A stretch of DNA of 64,000 nt from positions 2,710,501 to 2,774,500 of the forward strand of contig NZ_CP051206.1 in assembly GCF_012516395.1 (NCBI RefSeq), in the 5' to 3' direction. This stretch comes from Dolichospermum flos-aquae CCAP 1403/13F (lineage in GTDB: Bacteria; Cyanobacteriota; Cyanobacteriia; Cyanobacteriales; Nostocaceae). Both the position numbers and the translations under genes were made by a program. The notes beneath the pieces are model-generated. The model did not search any database. It was given only the letters and a program-made list of their open reading frames with translations, and was not told the DNA's origin. This document shows, one piece after another, positions 43,407 through 52,755 of the stretch (positions within the stretch are counted from its first letter, which is position 1; every line of letters starts with the position of its first letter).

Positions 43407-45023
43407 TTAGTCAAGTGTTTCTAAGTTTAATTCTTCCGAGGAAAGTACATTAGCTTCTAATAGAGCCATCATATCTCGTAATTGAGGATTACCACGAGCA
43501 GTCCCGGTCAATCCTTTGGCAATAATTAAACCGCAATGGCCTTTGGTATTTTTACACCGCTGATGCCATTTTTTCTTAGCTTCTATGTGAACTGGATCAT
43601 CATCTAAAAATTGCCCAAACAAAAATAATTCATTATTATGTGTTTGCAATAAACCTAAGTCATAGAGATCATCATCCACAGGATCGGTTACCGTATGAAA
43701 ACAGATGGCGTTTAATCCTCCAGCAGCTTGAATATTTTCAATAATTCCTTTAGCTTTAGGGCGAGAGGTTTGAATGACAATTACAGGTAAACCGTCCCCT
43801 TTTAGTTCAAATTCCCCTGCTGCTTGGTAATTAGGCGCTTGACGCAGGTAATTTAATGTTTCCCAGGGTAATACTCCCAAACTCATGAAAGCATCTTCAG
43901 GGATTAAGTCGTCTCTGAGGGCTTCAAAGATGGAATCATCTTCATCTTCATCATCTTCGTCATCTAAATCAAAACCAGCCATTTCTTCTAATTCTGCTGT
44001 CAATTCTGGCATAGTAGAAACGGTGACAGTTAAAGATTTACGCCTTTTGTCGGTTTCTGGTAGGGAAATTCGATAACGTTGACTCAGGGTAAGAAAATCT
44101 TCGTCGTATAATTGCCGATGGTGGTCATGCAGAAACCGCAATAAACTTTCTACAGCAACAAAAGTTAGTAGTGCTTCTTCTTCATACAAAACGGAACGTA
44201 ATCCTTCTAGGGGATGAATATTTCCGAAGGTAGGTTCAATTTCTGAAAGTGGCATTTGTGCCAAATTTCCTAGATCATCATCTTCGTTTTCGTGCAAGGA
44301 ATCAAAGGTGAGAAATAAACAATCTTGTTTGAGGAAGGCTTCTTCTAAATCTTGCTGAAGTTCATCTTCATCAGCTAAAACAGCAGCCCGAAACCGCTTG
44401 AGGGAATCTTCCGAACGATAAAACAAAATTCCATATTCAATTCCTAGCATTCCCATGACTGAGGCATAGAGTTTCTCTACATCCCATTGATTAATCTCTA
44501 TGGATAAAATTTGCTGTTCTTCTAAAAATCTCCAAGGGGCAGATTGCCAAACTTCTAAGGCTTTATCATGGAGGAGTTGGGCGTATTTGGGTGGTAAATC
44601 GGGAATTTGGCTATCAATGACTTCGGCAAAAGAACGAAATAGTTCGTCAATTATGGGTAATTCTGGTACGTAGTCAATGGCAATATCTAAGTCTTGCAAG
44701 ACTCCGCGCAGGTAAAATTGAATTTCCCGGTCGCGGACAACTATTCTTTGCGGTCTACCGGGTTTGGCTGGACTTTGGGGATGTTCTATTGCCTGCATGA
44801 GGGTACGCACAATGGCTTCTGGTCCCAGGGCGGGATCTACCATGTCCATGCTTCTCACAATGCCTTCTGAGGCATCTACCCAAAGAATACAATCTCCTTT
44901 GGCATCTGGGTCTGTAAAGGGGGTGTGTGGTGATGACAATGGACGGCGATCGCCCTCCCATACAGAAGGAATCTGGGGTAATTTCTGCAACCGACGACTG
45001 GTAGAGCGATTAAAACTTGTCAT
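43407..45023 (-). CDS. Conserved cyanobacterial protein of unknown function (DUF6930-like)
   Basis: This 538-residue soluble protein has an N-terminal basic leader (MTSFNRSTSRRLQKLPQIPS), a region GDCILWVDASEGIVRSMDMV, a middle part with YAQLLHDKALEVWQSAPWRF, a very acidic stretch FDLDDEDDEDEDDSIFEAL (about residues 365-385) and a C-terminal part GNPQLRDMMALLEANVLSSE. I believe it corresponds to the cyanobacterial DUF6930 proteins, but no function is known to me. It stands alone, divergent from the IscA-like gene. Confidence 0.8.
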   Translation of the reverse strand: MTSFNRSTSRRLQKLPQIPSVWEGDRRPLSSPHTPFTDPDAKGDCILWVDASEGIVRSMDMVDPALGPEAIVRTLMQAIEHPQSPAKPGRPQRIVVRDREIQFYLRGVLQDLDIAIDYVPELPIIDELFRSFAEVIDSQIPDLPPKYAQLLHDKALEVWQSAPWRFLEEQQILSIEINQWDVEKLYASVMGMLGIEYGILFYRSEDSLKRFRAAVLADEDELQQDLEEAFLKQDCLFLTFDSLHENEDDDLGNLAQMPLSEIEPTFGNIHPLEGLRSVLYEEEALLTFVAVESLLRFLHDHHRQLYDEDFLTLSQRYRISLPETDKRRKSLTVTVSTMPELTAELEEMAGFDLDDEDDEDEDDSIFEALRDDLIPEDAFMSLGVLPWETLNYLRQAPNYQAAGEFELKGDGLPVIVIQTSRPKAKGIIENIQAAGGLNAICFHTVTDPVDDDLYDLGLLQTHNNELFLFGQFLDDDPVHIEAKKKWHQRCKNTKGHCGLIIAKGLTGTARGNPQLRDMMALLEANVLSSEELNLETLD

Positions 45024-45322
45024 AGAGTAAGTGAATCAAAACAAAGCGATTGAAAATTAGAGTCTTGGGAATGGTTAATCTTTCAACACACCGAACCCCT
45101 CAATTCTAGAATAAAAATCTGAGGTTGCTAATAAACACAGCAACAGTTGACACAAAAAGGGATTATTCTAAAATTTTCTCCTATCTTTCCATCTTCCCAT
45201 CTTCTTATGCTTTTTTGCCGTCGGAATGTCGCTAAAATGAATACAAAAACATTCATAGCAGCCCAGAGGTACGAGAATGCCTGATGGGGTATTGATAAAA
45301 CTAGTTCAGGAGTTAAGAATTT

Positions 45323-45679
45323 ATGACACAAGCAACTCAAACTCAACAACGGGGAATTCTATTATCTGAATCTGCATTGCGTCAGGTTAAGTCTCTTCAA
45401 GATAAGCAAGGGCAAGATCTATGCTTACGGGTGGGAGTTAGACAAGGTGGTTGTTCGGGAATGTCTTATATGATGGATTTTGAGGATGTCAGCAAGATTA
45501 ACCCTGATGATGAGGTTTTTGATTATGATGGCTTCAAAATTATCAGCGATCGCAAAAGTCTCCTTTATCTTTACGGCTTAATGCTCGATTATAGTGATGC
45601 CATGATTGGTGGTGGTTTCCAATTTACTAACCCCAATGCTGCCCAAACTTGTGGTTGCGGTAAGTCTTTCGGCGTTTGA
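45323..45679 (+). CDS. Iron-sulfur cluster assembly protein, IscA/SufA family
   Basis: The 118-residue A-type carrier has the three conserved cysteines, one in [12 protein letters not shown] and two in the C-terminal CGCGKSF motif. It should bind and transfer Fe-S clusters to apoproteins. The AGGAG ribosome site at 45308-45312 is well placed for ATG 45323. It starts divergently from the DUF6930-like gene. The length is normal for the family. Confidence 0.95.
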   Translation: MTQATQTQQRGILLSESALRQVKSLQDKQGQDLCLRVGVRQGGCSGMSYMMDFEDVSKINPDDEVFDYDGFKIISDRKSLLYLYGLMLDYSDAMIGGGFQFTNPNAAQTCGCGKSFGV

Positions 45680-45791
45680 CACTCCCCGGTCTAAAGACAT
45701 TGACACCTAAAATTTTTTGGAATTTTCAGGTATCAATTCCGAGGTTTTCAGCATATTTTTTGATAAGTTAGGAGTCAGAAGTCAGAAGTCA

Positions 45792-45853
45792 ATTAACAAC
45801 TGACAACTGACCACTGACTAAGAACAACTGACAACTGACCACTGACTAAGAAC
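45792..45853. repeat. 28-bp tandem duplication of CAACTGACA-type heptamers
   Basis: AACAACTGACAACTGACCAC followed by TGACTAAG occurs twice in a row just before the TPR gene start. It is built from ACTGACA heptamers, the same motif that flanks the hairpin elements. Confidence 0.8.
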
Positions 45854-45855
45854 AA

Positions 45856-46287
45856 ATGACTAATACAATTGATTCCGTTGATTCCCTATTTGATAAAGGT
45901 TTAGAACGCTACAAGGCTGGAGAATCTGTAGAGTCACTGATTCCTGTATTTAAAGAGGTATGCGATCGCTCTCCTAAAGCCAGTTCAGCCTGGGTTTGTC
46001 TCGCTTGGTTATATCTTCTTGATAATAAAGGTAAATTGGCTTTCAACGCTGCTAATAAAGCTGTGAAACTCAATCCCCAAGATCCGCAAGGAAGAATTAA
46101 TCTGGCTTTAGCTATGTTAGAAACAGGTCAAAAAGGTTTACGGGAACACATTGATTTTGCACAACAATTGATATTTGTCAATGAAGAATGGCAGGAAGAA
46201 GTTAAAAATAGCATTGAAGATGGTTTAACCAGAAAACCTGATTGGAAAAACTTAGCCAAAGTCAAAAAATGGTTATTTGAAAAATAG
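45856..46287 (+). CDS. TPR-repeat protein
   Basis: The 143-residue helical protein has tetratricopeptide-type repeats: ASSAWVCLAWLYLLDNKGKL with AFNAANKAVKLNPQDPQGRI (about residues 38-78) and a third partial unit. It probably mediates protein contacts; there is no catalytic domain or membrane segment. Start at ATG 45856 (MTNTIDSVDSLFDKGLERY). It follows the IscA-like gene on the same strand by about 175 bp, and a hairpin element follows it. Confidence 0.88.
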   Translation: MTNTIDSVDSLFDKGLERYKAGESVESLIPVFKEVCDRSPKASSAWVCLAWLYLLDNKGKLAFNAANKAVKLNPQDPQGRINLALAMLETGQKGLREHIDFAQQLIFVNEEWQEEVKNSIEDGLTRKPDWKNLAKVKKWLFEK

Positions 46288-46334
46288 GGAACAGGGAACA
46301 GGGAGAAGATACTTCCAATTAACAACTGACAACT

Positions 46335-46408
46335 GTACGGGCGAAGCATTTGGAGAACTATTTTTGGCAATGACCGATAATTTATCTTCCAAATGCTTCG
46401 CCCCTACT
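46335..46408 (-). repeat. GGGCGAAGCATTTGGA hairpin element, locus 6
   Basis: A complete copy between the TPR gene and the small membrane protein gene, in reverse orientation, flanked by CAACTGACAACTG and CTGACAACTGACA. Confidence 0.9.
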
Positions 46409-46433
46409 GACAACTGACAATTGACCAATCAAA

Positions 46434-46685
46434 ATGAAAGACAAATTATTAAACTGGCTCAACTTAATCTTAGTCGCTGATGTTTTTTTAGTGATTTTGG
46501 GTTTTGCGTGGCTTGTTATAGCCGTGATTGGTGATGCTTCGGGAATCAATTTAGGTTTAGATTTGTGGCACAAACTCTGGATGCCAGTATTTAATCCTGC
46601 TATTGGTATATTGATGGGTGGTGCGCTATTTAGTGGCATTATTAGCTGGGTATCGAAGAAGCTGACCAAAAATGAGTTGTCTTGA
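46434..46685 (+). CDS. Small hypothetical membrane protein
   Basis: The protein is 83 residues with two hydrophobic segments, LNLILVADVFLVILGFAWLV (about residues 10-30) and NPAIGILMGGALFSGIISWV (about 54-73), and a short basic tail. I do not recognise a family. It follows the TPR gene on the same strand across a repeat element. Confidence 0.72.
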   Translation: MKDKLLNWLNLILVADVFLVILGFAWLVIAVIGDASGINLGLDLWHKLWMPVFNPAIGILMGGALFSGIISWVSKKLTKNELS

Positions 46686-47073
46686 ATTTTACTCATTTTC
46701 AAATAGCTGGATTAATCGTCTGAAAGGGTTTAGCAATGCTCATTGGTGTCAACTTAACGTACAACCCATAGCCCGACTGGGAATGATAGCGCAGCGTGGC
46801 GTAAGCCATATTCCCTGTCTAATAGCGCAAGTCATCTAAAGATGACTGAATACTAGGAAAATGTATTAGTCCGTTTTAACGGACTTGATCTATTAGACAG
46901 GGAATTTATTCCCTGGTGGGTGTGGAAGCCAAACAAATAAGCCACTTGTACTGAGCTTGCGATGCCCTGAGCCTGTCGAAGGGTCGAAGTATCTGTAGCC
47001 TAAGTTGACACAAGTAAGCATTGCTAAACCCCTACAAATAATCCACAACAAATAGAAAGCCCAGAGATAACAA
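46686..47073. other. Intergenic region occupied by a nested repeat element
   Basis: Almost all of this gap is one 306-bp palindromic element (46726-47031) that has other repeats inside. I see no gene. Confidence 0.7.
46726..47031. repeat. MITE-like element with 31-bp inverted ends and nested repeats
   Basis: The left end GGGTTTAGCAATGCTCATTG continues GTGTCAACTTA; the right end is its inverted copy with three mismatches. Inside lie a GCGCAGCGTGGCGTAAGCCA repeat, a 96-bp hairpin unit (46810-46905: ATTCCCTGTCTAATAG arms, with AGTCATCTAAAGATGACT and AGTCCGTTTTAACGGACT stem-loops) and a GAGCCTGTCGAAGGGTCGAA piece. It has no coding capacity. Confidence 0.78.
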
Positions 47074-47343
47074 TTAATTTGATTGATAATCTTGACAACC
47101 AATTGCTTCTTCTGTATTCGCAATGTATGGATTTACTGTACATTTAAGACGATAATTATTAGTAAAAAATTGGCAATTAGGACAGGGGATTTTGTGCATT
47201 TCTTGAGCAATTTTAACAGTCTCTTTTGTTGCTGTCCATAAATTCAAAAATACCAAAACCATCACAGTCCAAGATGTGATAAAGCAAATCGGAATCAAGA
47301 ATGCTTTTATTCCCTGAATTAGAAAAGATATAAAATTCAACAT
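47074..47343 (-). CDS. Small membrane protein with a cysteine motif
   Basis: This 89-residue protein has one strong hydrophobic region (FLIPICFITSWTVMVLVFLN, about residues 15-34) and a soluble tail with CPNCQFF (about 53-59), then LKCTV and IGCQDYQ. The four Cys could bind metal or form disulphides. I do not recognise a family name, though similar short proteins occur in cyanobacteria. It is downstream of chlG on the same strand, with a terminator between. Confidence 0.68.
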   Translation of the reverse strand: MLNFISFLIQGIKAFLIPICFITSWTVMVLVFLNLWTATKETVKIAQEMHKIPCPNCQFFTNNYRLKCTVNPYIANTEEAIGCQDYQSN

Positions 47344-47361
47344 GGCAATTTATAAAATAAG

Positions 47362-47398
47362 TGAGGAGTTAGAAATTAATATAACTCCTAACTCCTCA
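47362..47398 (-). terminator. Terminator of chlG
   Basis: TGAGGAGTTAG and CTAACTCCTCA are exact inverted copies around a 15-base loop. On the minus strand the stem is followed by CTTATTTTATAAATT. It lies 31 bases after the chlG stop codon. Confidence 0.72.
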
Positions 47399-47428
47399 TT
47401 GCTCACGTCTAGCTGAAGATATATTCAA

Positions 47429-48463
47429 TTAAACGCCAGCGTGACCTAATGCAATACCTGTTACCAACATTCCCAAAACCAAAAACGGTTGGGCGCTGGC
47501 TTGATATTTGACATCATTGGCTATGGGATCACGGAGAAAATACATATCTTGGAAAGTGATTTGGGGAATGATTAATAAGACGAGAATTGCTGCATATAAA
47601 TTCTCGTGAATACTCACCAAATAACCTGCCACCAAACCTTGAAATAAATCAATCATGACTACACAAATCAAAGCCGCAGTTTGGATGCCAAACATAACTG
47701 GTAATGATTGTAGTCCTAATTGGCGATCGCCTTCCACACTCTTAAAATCATTGACAATGGCAATACCCAAACCAGCCAAACTGTAGAATAGAGTCAGAAT
47801 CACAATTTTCCAATTCAATTCTCCAAATAAAGCATGACCAGCCCACCAAGGTAAAGCAATGTAACTTGCACCCAAAGCATAATTTCCTAACCAACCATTT
47901 TGTTTTAATTTCAATGGTGGTGCAGAATAGATATAGGCGATAAAAGTCCCAAAAACGGACAACATTAAAACAGTAGGAAATGGATGACCTGCCCATAAAT
48001 CTAAGGTATAAGCCACCCCACATCCTAATAATAGTAAAAGCACGAATTGGCTAATTACTTGCTTTTCAGAAATTCTCCCCGAAGGTATGGGACGGTAAGG
48101 CTCATTAATCGCGTCAATTTCTCGGTCATAATAATCATTGATGGTTTGGGTATAACCAGTCAATAAAGGACCAGAAAGCAACATACAAAGGGCAGACTTC
48201 AAAACATTTTCTAAAGTCCAAGTGTAGTTACCAGAAGAAGCCGCACCGCAGACCACACCCCAAATTAGGGGAATCCAGGTAATCGGTTTCATCAATTGCA
48301 AGCGAATTTTCCAAATAGAAGTTTCCCCAGCACTTGCACCTTTCATTCCCAGCAATTGCCGAGTTTTCGCATTACGGTCTTCTGCAATTGTGACTTCTGG
48401 ATTTGTTGATTCTATAGCCTCATTCGGCTGAGAATTTGGGTCAATGGGAGTTGATTCAGACAT
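47429..48463 (-). CDS. chlG: Chlorophyll synthase (chlorophyllide a prenyltransferase)
   Basis: This 344-residue polytopic membrane enzyme of the UbiA family attaches the phytyl/geranylgeranyl tail to chlorophyllide a. The two Asp-rich motifs are visible: NDYYDREIDAINEPYRPIPS (about residues 108-127) and DFKSVEGDRQLGLQSLPVMF (about 238-257). Eight or nine hydrophobic helices follow a soluble N-terminal tail. Start MSESTPIDPNSQPNE at ATG 48463. The Get3-like gene lies upstream on the same strand, 92 bp away, with heptamer repeats between. Confidence 0.97.
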   Translation of the reverse strand: MSESTPIDPNSQPNEAIESTNPEVTIAEDRNAKTRQLLGMKGASAGETSIWKIRLQLMKPITWIPLIWGVVCGAASSGNYTWTLENVLKSALCMLLSGPLLTGYTQTINDYYDREIDAINEPYRPIPSGRISEKQVISQFVLLLLLGCGVAYTLDLWAGHPFPTVLMLSVFGTFIAYIYSAPPLKLKQNGWLGNYALGASYIALPWWAGHALFGELNWKIVILTLFYSLAGLGIAIVNDFKSVEGDRQLGLQSLPVMFGIQTAALICVVMIDLFQGLVAGYLVSIHENLYAAILVLLIIPQITFQDMYFLRDPIANDVKYQASAQPFLVLGMLVTGIALGHAGV

Positions 48464-48468
48464 AAGGG

Positions 48469-48521
48469 GTAATGGTAATTGGTAATAGGTGATTGGTAAT
48501 AGGTAATGGGTAATTGGTAAT
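48469..48521. repeat. GGTAATT-type heptamer array
   Basis: About seven units of GGTAATT and GGTAATAGGTGATT variants lie in the gap between chlG and the Get3-like gene. Confidence 0.82.
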
Positions 48522-48555
48522 TATTGCCCAGTCACCAATCCCCAGTCCCCAATCC

Positions 48556-49656
48556 CTAAAAAGAAATTATCAAATAACTATTTTGAAACTTTGCACCAGT
48601 TACAGGTTTACCACTTAAAGCCGGGGGGAGGAAGATATTACGTCTTTGATCTCCGGCTTCTACTGTGACTTCTGGTCCCTGTTGAGTAAGTTTTACCTGT
48701 TTTTTGTCGAAACCAGGTAAAAATAAGCGGACTTGGCGATTATGTACGTCAATTTCAATTGGTTGGTTAGCTTGTAATGCTTGCTCAACAAAGTTGGGTA
48801 AAGCATCTATCAGAGGTTGCCATTCCCCCTGGGAGACATCAGGAACTATGCTCACAGGTAGAGGTGCAAATTCCTGGGATAAGTTAGTATTTTCTCCATC
48901 AGCAACTAAGATTGCTCCACCAACAGTTAAACCAATTTGTTGGGCGCTTCCCCACAGATAGCGGGAATTTGCCACATCAATGGGTTCTGATGTTGTCACC
49001 AAAAAAGCGGCAACTCGCTGGGGATTAGCTAAAGCGGCTTTACCTTGTTCGAGAAAATTATTAACTTGGTTAGTGGGTTGAGAAAAATTATCAGCAGTCC
49101 AATTAATATTAAAAAGACTGCTAATTAAAGGTTGAATTAGGGGAGATTCGGTAATTGTTTTCCCTAAATCGGAATTTACGAACAATTGCCTAAATCGTCT
49201 CATATACCAACTTAAAGATTCTGGCATTCCCAACATTCGCAAGCTGGCAGCATCGCCTGTGCCATCATAGATAATCGCGTCATATTTGCCACTGGCATCA
49301 TATTCACGAATCGCATTGAGAGCAAGGGCGTTGTCCATACCTGGTAATACCACCAGTTCCTGCCCATAAACCTCTTTCAAAATCGGTGTGCGGAGGTATT
49401 GAGCCTCCAATTTTTTCACTTCGTCCCAGTTGCGTTCTAGCAGTACAGATGCTTGAAACTGTACTGCTTGTAGATTAGGAGAGATTTCCTGGGGGTCAGG
49501 AGTCAGAGTAGTATTGAGTAGAATTGGCAATGTTGGATCTGCTAGTCCTGCTAGAAGTACCCTTTTGCCTTGTGTTGCCAAACTAATGGCTGCGGCGATC
49601 GCTATCTTACTGCGAGCGATGCCGTTTTTGCCCAAAAATGTCAGTATCAAGGCCAT
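48556..49656 (-). CDS. Get3/ArsA-like ATPase with C-terminal HSP20-like domain
   Basis: The 366-residue protein has the deviant Walker A region LGKNGIARSKIAIAAA at the N-terminus, a Walker B-like AIIYDGTGDAASLRML (about residue 130), and a C-terminal small beta-sandwich (about 290-366; NRQVRLFLPGFDKKQVKL) of the ArsA-HSP20 type. This matches the photosynthetic-lineage Get3 proteins (Get3d-like) in domain order. The P-loop reads GIARS where Get3 has GVGKT, so the second P-loop Lys is Arg; related cyanobacterial homologues often have GRT. A role in membrane-protein insertion or client binding is inference. It lies upstream of chlG and downstream of petP. Confidence 0.85.
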   Translation of the reverse strand: MALILTFLGKNGIARSKIAIAAAISLATQGKRVLLAGLADPTLPILLNTTLTPDPQEISPNLQAVQFQASVLLERNWDEVKKLEAQYLRTPILKEVYGQELVVLPGMDNALALNAIREYDASGKYDAIIYDGTGDAASLRMLGMPESLSWYMRRFRQLFVNSDLGKTITESPLIQPLISSLFNINWTADNFSQPTNQVNNFLEQGKAALANPQRVAAFLVTTSEPIDVANSRYLWGSAQQIGLTVGGAILVADGENTNLSQEFAPLPVSIVPDVSQGEWQPLIDALPNFVEQALQANQPIEIDVHNRQVRLFLPGFDKKQVKLTQQGPEVTVEAGDQRRNIFLPPALSGKPVTGAKFQNSYLIISF

Positions 49657-49741
49657 TACTCAATTTCCAATTTTGCCGATCTTTTCAATAACAACTTAGC
49701 ACTCAACCAATCTTTTTAGCCTCTACTGTAAGTTGTTTTGA

Positions 49742-49933
49742 CTAAGCTGGTTTGATTTCATCTTCAAAAAACCAGGTAGAGAAATTATCGTCAAACTTGA
49801 CCACCACACCGATTCCCGCCCCGTCAGTGACTTTGTAGCCTTGGATAATGCCGATTTTTCCCAGTTTTTGAGCGATAGTAGAGGATACGCGATCGCGCAA
49901 ACGAATCACCTTAACTTTCTGTCCGATGTCCAT
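49742..49933 (-). CDS. petP: Cytochrome b6f complex subunit PetP
   Basis: This 63-residue protein (MDIGQKVKVIRLRDRVSSTI...KFDDNFSTWFFEDEIKPA) matches PetP (DUF2862), a small SH3-like peripheral b6f subunit found in cyanobacteria and red algae. In Synechocystis it affects linear electron flow. It has no membrane segment and should bind the cytoplasmic side of b6f. It is a separate gene about 85 bp upstream of the Get3-like gene on the same strand. Confidence 0.9.
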   Translation of the reverse strand: MDIGQKVKVIRLRDRVSSTIAQKLGKIGIIQGYKVTDGAGIGVVVKFDDNFSTWFFEDEIKPA

Positions 49934-50058
49934 GATCTAGTTACAATAAAATAATCCAAATCTCAGTGTAGCGGAATCTGTCACTTACCCACCATTAATT
50001 AACCCCCAGACTTAAATTATTCATCAGTCTGAGGGCAATTTACCAACAAGAGATGCTC

Positions 50059-52755
50059 CTAAATCAGTGTATTAATCGCCGAAGAAGAAGCTACACCATT
50101 TTGCGAATCATTGTGAGTTGATTGCTGTGGCTGGGTTTCTTCCTGTACACCTCGCATCTTAATTAACTTAATAGCCCGGTTCACACTTTCTGGCAAAACT
50201 ACCACCAGACTACCATCAGGAGCCATGTCCAAGGCTTTGTTAATAGCTGTGGTTTCATCCAAAATTGATTCAAAGCGGTAATTAGGCTTAACTTGGGTAA
50301 TGCCTTGAATAATCAAATCTGAAGCTGAACCACGAGGTCTACCTCTAGTATCATCATCTTCTTTAATAATAATGTAGTCAAAGATATCTGCTGATAACTT
50401 ACCTAGAGTCACAAAATCTTCATCACGGCGATCGCCTGGACCACCAATCACACCAATGCGCTGTCCCGTTGTCCAATTCCGAACAAATGACCCCAAGGCC
50501 TCATAACTAGCCGCATTGTGGGCATAATCTACCAAAGCATGGTGTTTACCCAAATTAAACAAATTCATCCGTCCTGGGGTCTGACTCACAGAAGCACGGA
50601 AGCCTCTTAAACCAGCCCGAATTTGCTCAATGGTGACATCTTGAACAAAAGCCGCCAAACTAGCAGCTAAAGCATTAGCAATCATAAATGGCGCTCTTGC
50701 ACCCATTGTCAAAGGAATATTTTCTGCTCTTTCGATGCGGTGCGTCCAATCACCTTTGACAATAGACAGATAACCATGTTCATAGACTGCGGCCACTCCA
50801 CCCTGTTGAATATGTTTCCGTACCAGATCCGAGTCTGGATTCATGGTAAAGTAGGCAATATTTGCCTTAGTCTTTTCTGCCATCGCTGCAACCCGGTGAT
50901 CATCGGCATTGAGTACCGCATAACCATCAGGAAAAACAGCCTCAGCAACTACACTTTTGAGATGGGCTAATTGTTCAATAGTATCTATATCGCCGATGCC
51001 CAGATGGTCAGCAGACACATTTAATACCACACCTACATTAGCATTTTCAAAACCCAACCCAGAGCGCAGAATCCCACCGCGAGCCGATTCCAATACCGCT
51101 ACTTCTACGGTCGGATCTTGAAGGATAACATGGGCGCTTTGAGGACCTGTATTATCTCCTGATTCTACTAAGAAATCACCGATATAAGTACCGTCTGTAG
51201 TTGTGTAGCCTACTACTTTACCAGTTTGCTTATAGATATGTGCTAACAGGCGGGTAGTGGTGGTTTTACCATTTGTGCCTGTGACAGAGAGCAGAGGAAT
51301 CCGTCCAGATTGTTCATTGGGGAACAGCATATCCATGACCGCACCAGCGACATTGCGGGGGATACCAATGCTGGGGGCGACGTGCATTCGGAAACCAGGG
51401 GCGGCGTTGACTTCGACAATTACCGCATCTACTTCTCGGAGCGGACGGCTAATATCGGAAGTGACAATATCTATCCCAGCTACATCTAAACCGATGATTC
51501 TCACTACCCGTTGTGCTAACCATATATTTTCCGGGTGAATTTCGTCTGTGCGATCTACAGCACTACCACCTGTACTCAAGTTGGCTGTAGCCCGCAGATA
51601 ACACATTACCCCCTGGGGTGGCACACTATTGATGGTGTAGCCTTGTCTATCTAGGAGTTGATAGCTGGTACGGTCTAGTTCAATCTTAGTCAAGACATTA
51701 TCATGCCCGTCACCCCGCTTAGGATCAAGGTTTGTTTCTTCAATTAGCTCTGTAATCGTAGATTTGCCATTACCCACGACATGGGCGGGGATTCTCTCCG
51801 CTACAGCAACTACCTTGCCATTAACTACCAATACCCGATGATCTCGTCCTACATAATATCTTTCCACAATCACTGAACGAGAAACTTGTCTAGCCATTTC
51901 ATAAGCGGCTTCTGCGTCTTCCCAATTACGGATATCAATGGTGATACCCCGGCCATGATTACCATCTGAAGGTTTAATCACGATGGGATAACCACCAACA
52001 TATTCAACGGCTTCTTCTAAATCATCAAAGAAATTGATAACTGTCCCTCTAGGAACTGGGACACCGTTGGCATCAAGAATCCGTTTAGTAGCTTCTTTAT
52101 CACCAGCTAGTTCTACACCAAGAATGCCTGTGTTATTGGTCATTGTGGCCTGAATCCGTTTTTGATGGATACCATAGCCCAATTGAATTAAGAATCTAGC
52201 TGGTAAAGGCATCCAAGGAATACCTTTTTTCTCCGCTTCTTTGATAATAGCTTCTGTTGAAGGTCCTAGCGAAGCATCACGCCAAAAGTCTTTCAGGTCT
52301 TGAACATCTTGCTCTAGTTCGGCTTTGGGATAACGTCCCCGGTCAATAATACTTTGACATAGCCTGACTGCTGCCCGTGCTGCATAGCGACCCGCTTCTT
52401 CATTTAGGTACTCAATCACTACCTGATAAATTCCAGGTGTGACAGTTTCACGGGTGCGACCGAAACCTACGTGCATTCCCGCTAATTCCTGGAGTTCCAA
52501 GGCTACGTGTTCCACTATATGACCCATCATGGTGCCTTCTCGCACCCGCATCAGAAAACCACCCCGACAGCCAGGGGAGCAGTAGTGACCCTCTAGGCTG
52601 GGGAGAGCCTCTACTAATCCTTCATAAAAGCCAGGGATTTCATTAGAGGGCGTTTCGGCAAGATTTTCTAAATCTAGGCGCATGACGATGAGCTTGTGCC
52701 GTCGAATGCTCCAGTAATTTGGGCCGCGTAAGGTCTGGATCTTGAGGATTCTCAT
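50059..52755 (-). CDS. cphA: Cyanophycin synthetase
   Basis: The 898-residue enzyme polymerises aspartate and arginine into cyanophycin (CphA1 type). It has an N-terminal domain (MRILKIQTLRGPNYWSIRRH, GHYCSPGCRGGFLMRVREGT), an ATP-grasp domain (DGNHGRGITIDIR about residues 267-279), and a Mur ligase-like domain with the P-loop SVTGTNGKTTTTRLL (about 484-498) and GPQSAHVILQD. Length fits. I chose ATG 52755 over the upstream 52785 because the N-terminus MRILKIQTLRG is the family start. It follows cphB (174 bp), giving the conserved cphBA order; both are on the minus strand and probably co-transcribed. Confidence 0.97.
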   Translation of the reverse strand: MRILKIQTLRGPNYWSIRRHKLIVMRLDLENLAETPSNEIPGFYEGLVEALPSLEGHYCSPGCRGGFLMRVREGTMMGHIVEHVALELQELAGMHVGFGRTRETVTPGIYQVVIEYLNEEAGRYAARAAVRLCQSIIDRGRYPKAELEQDVQDLKDFWRDASLGPSTEAIIKEAEKKGIPWMPLPARFLIQLGYGIHQKRIQATMTNNTGILGVELAGDKEATKRILDANGVPVPRGTVINFFDDLEEAVEYVGGYPIVIKPSDGNHGRGITIDIRNWEDAEAAYEMARQVSRSVIVERYYVGRDHRVLVVNGKVVAVAERIPAHVVGNGKSTITELIEETNLDPKRGDGHDNVLTKIELDRTSYQLLDRQGYTINSVPPQGVMCYLRATANLSTGGSAVDRTDEIHPENIWLAQRVVRIIGLDVAGIDIVTSDISRPLREVDAVIVEVNAAPGFRMHVAPSIGIPRNVAGAVMDMLFPNEQSGRIPLLSVTGTNGKTTTTRLLAHIYKQTGKVVGYTTTDGTYIGDFLVESGDNTGPQSAHVILQDPTVEVAVLESARGGILRSGLGFENANVGVVLNVSADHLGIGDIDTIEQLAHLKSVVAEAVFPDGYAVLNADDHRVAAMAEKTKANIAYFTMNPDSDLVRKHIQQGGVAAVYEHGYLSIVKGDWTHRIERAENIPLTMGARAPFMIANALAASLAAFVQDVTIEQIRAGLRGFRASVSQTPGRMNLFNLGKHHALVDYAHNAASYEALGSFVRNWTTGQRIGVIGGPGDRRDEDFVTLGKLSADIFDYIIIKEDDDTRGRPRGSASDLIIQGITQVKPNYRFESILDETTAINKALDMAPDGSLVVVLPESVNRAIKLIKMRGVQEETQPQQSTHNDSQNGVASSSAINTLI

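Noticed and set aside
43885-44076. A serine-rich frame opposite the DUF6930-like gene
   Set aside because: It is the antisense reading of the acidic GAT/GAA stretch of the real gene and has no support.
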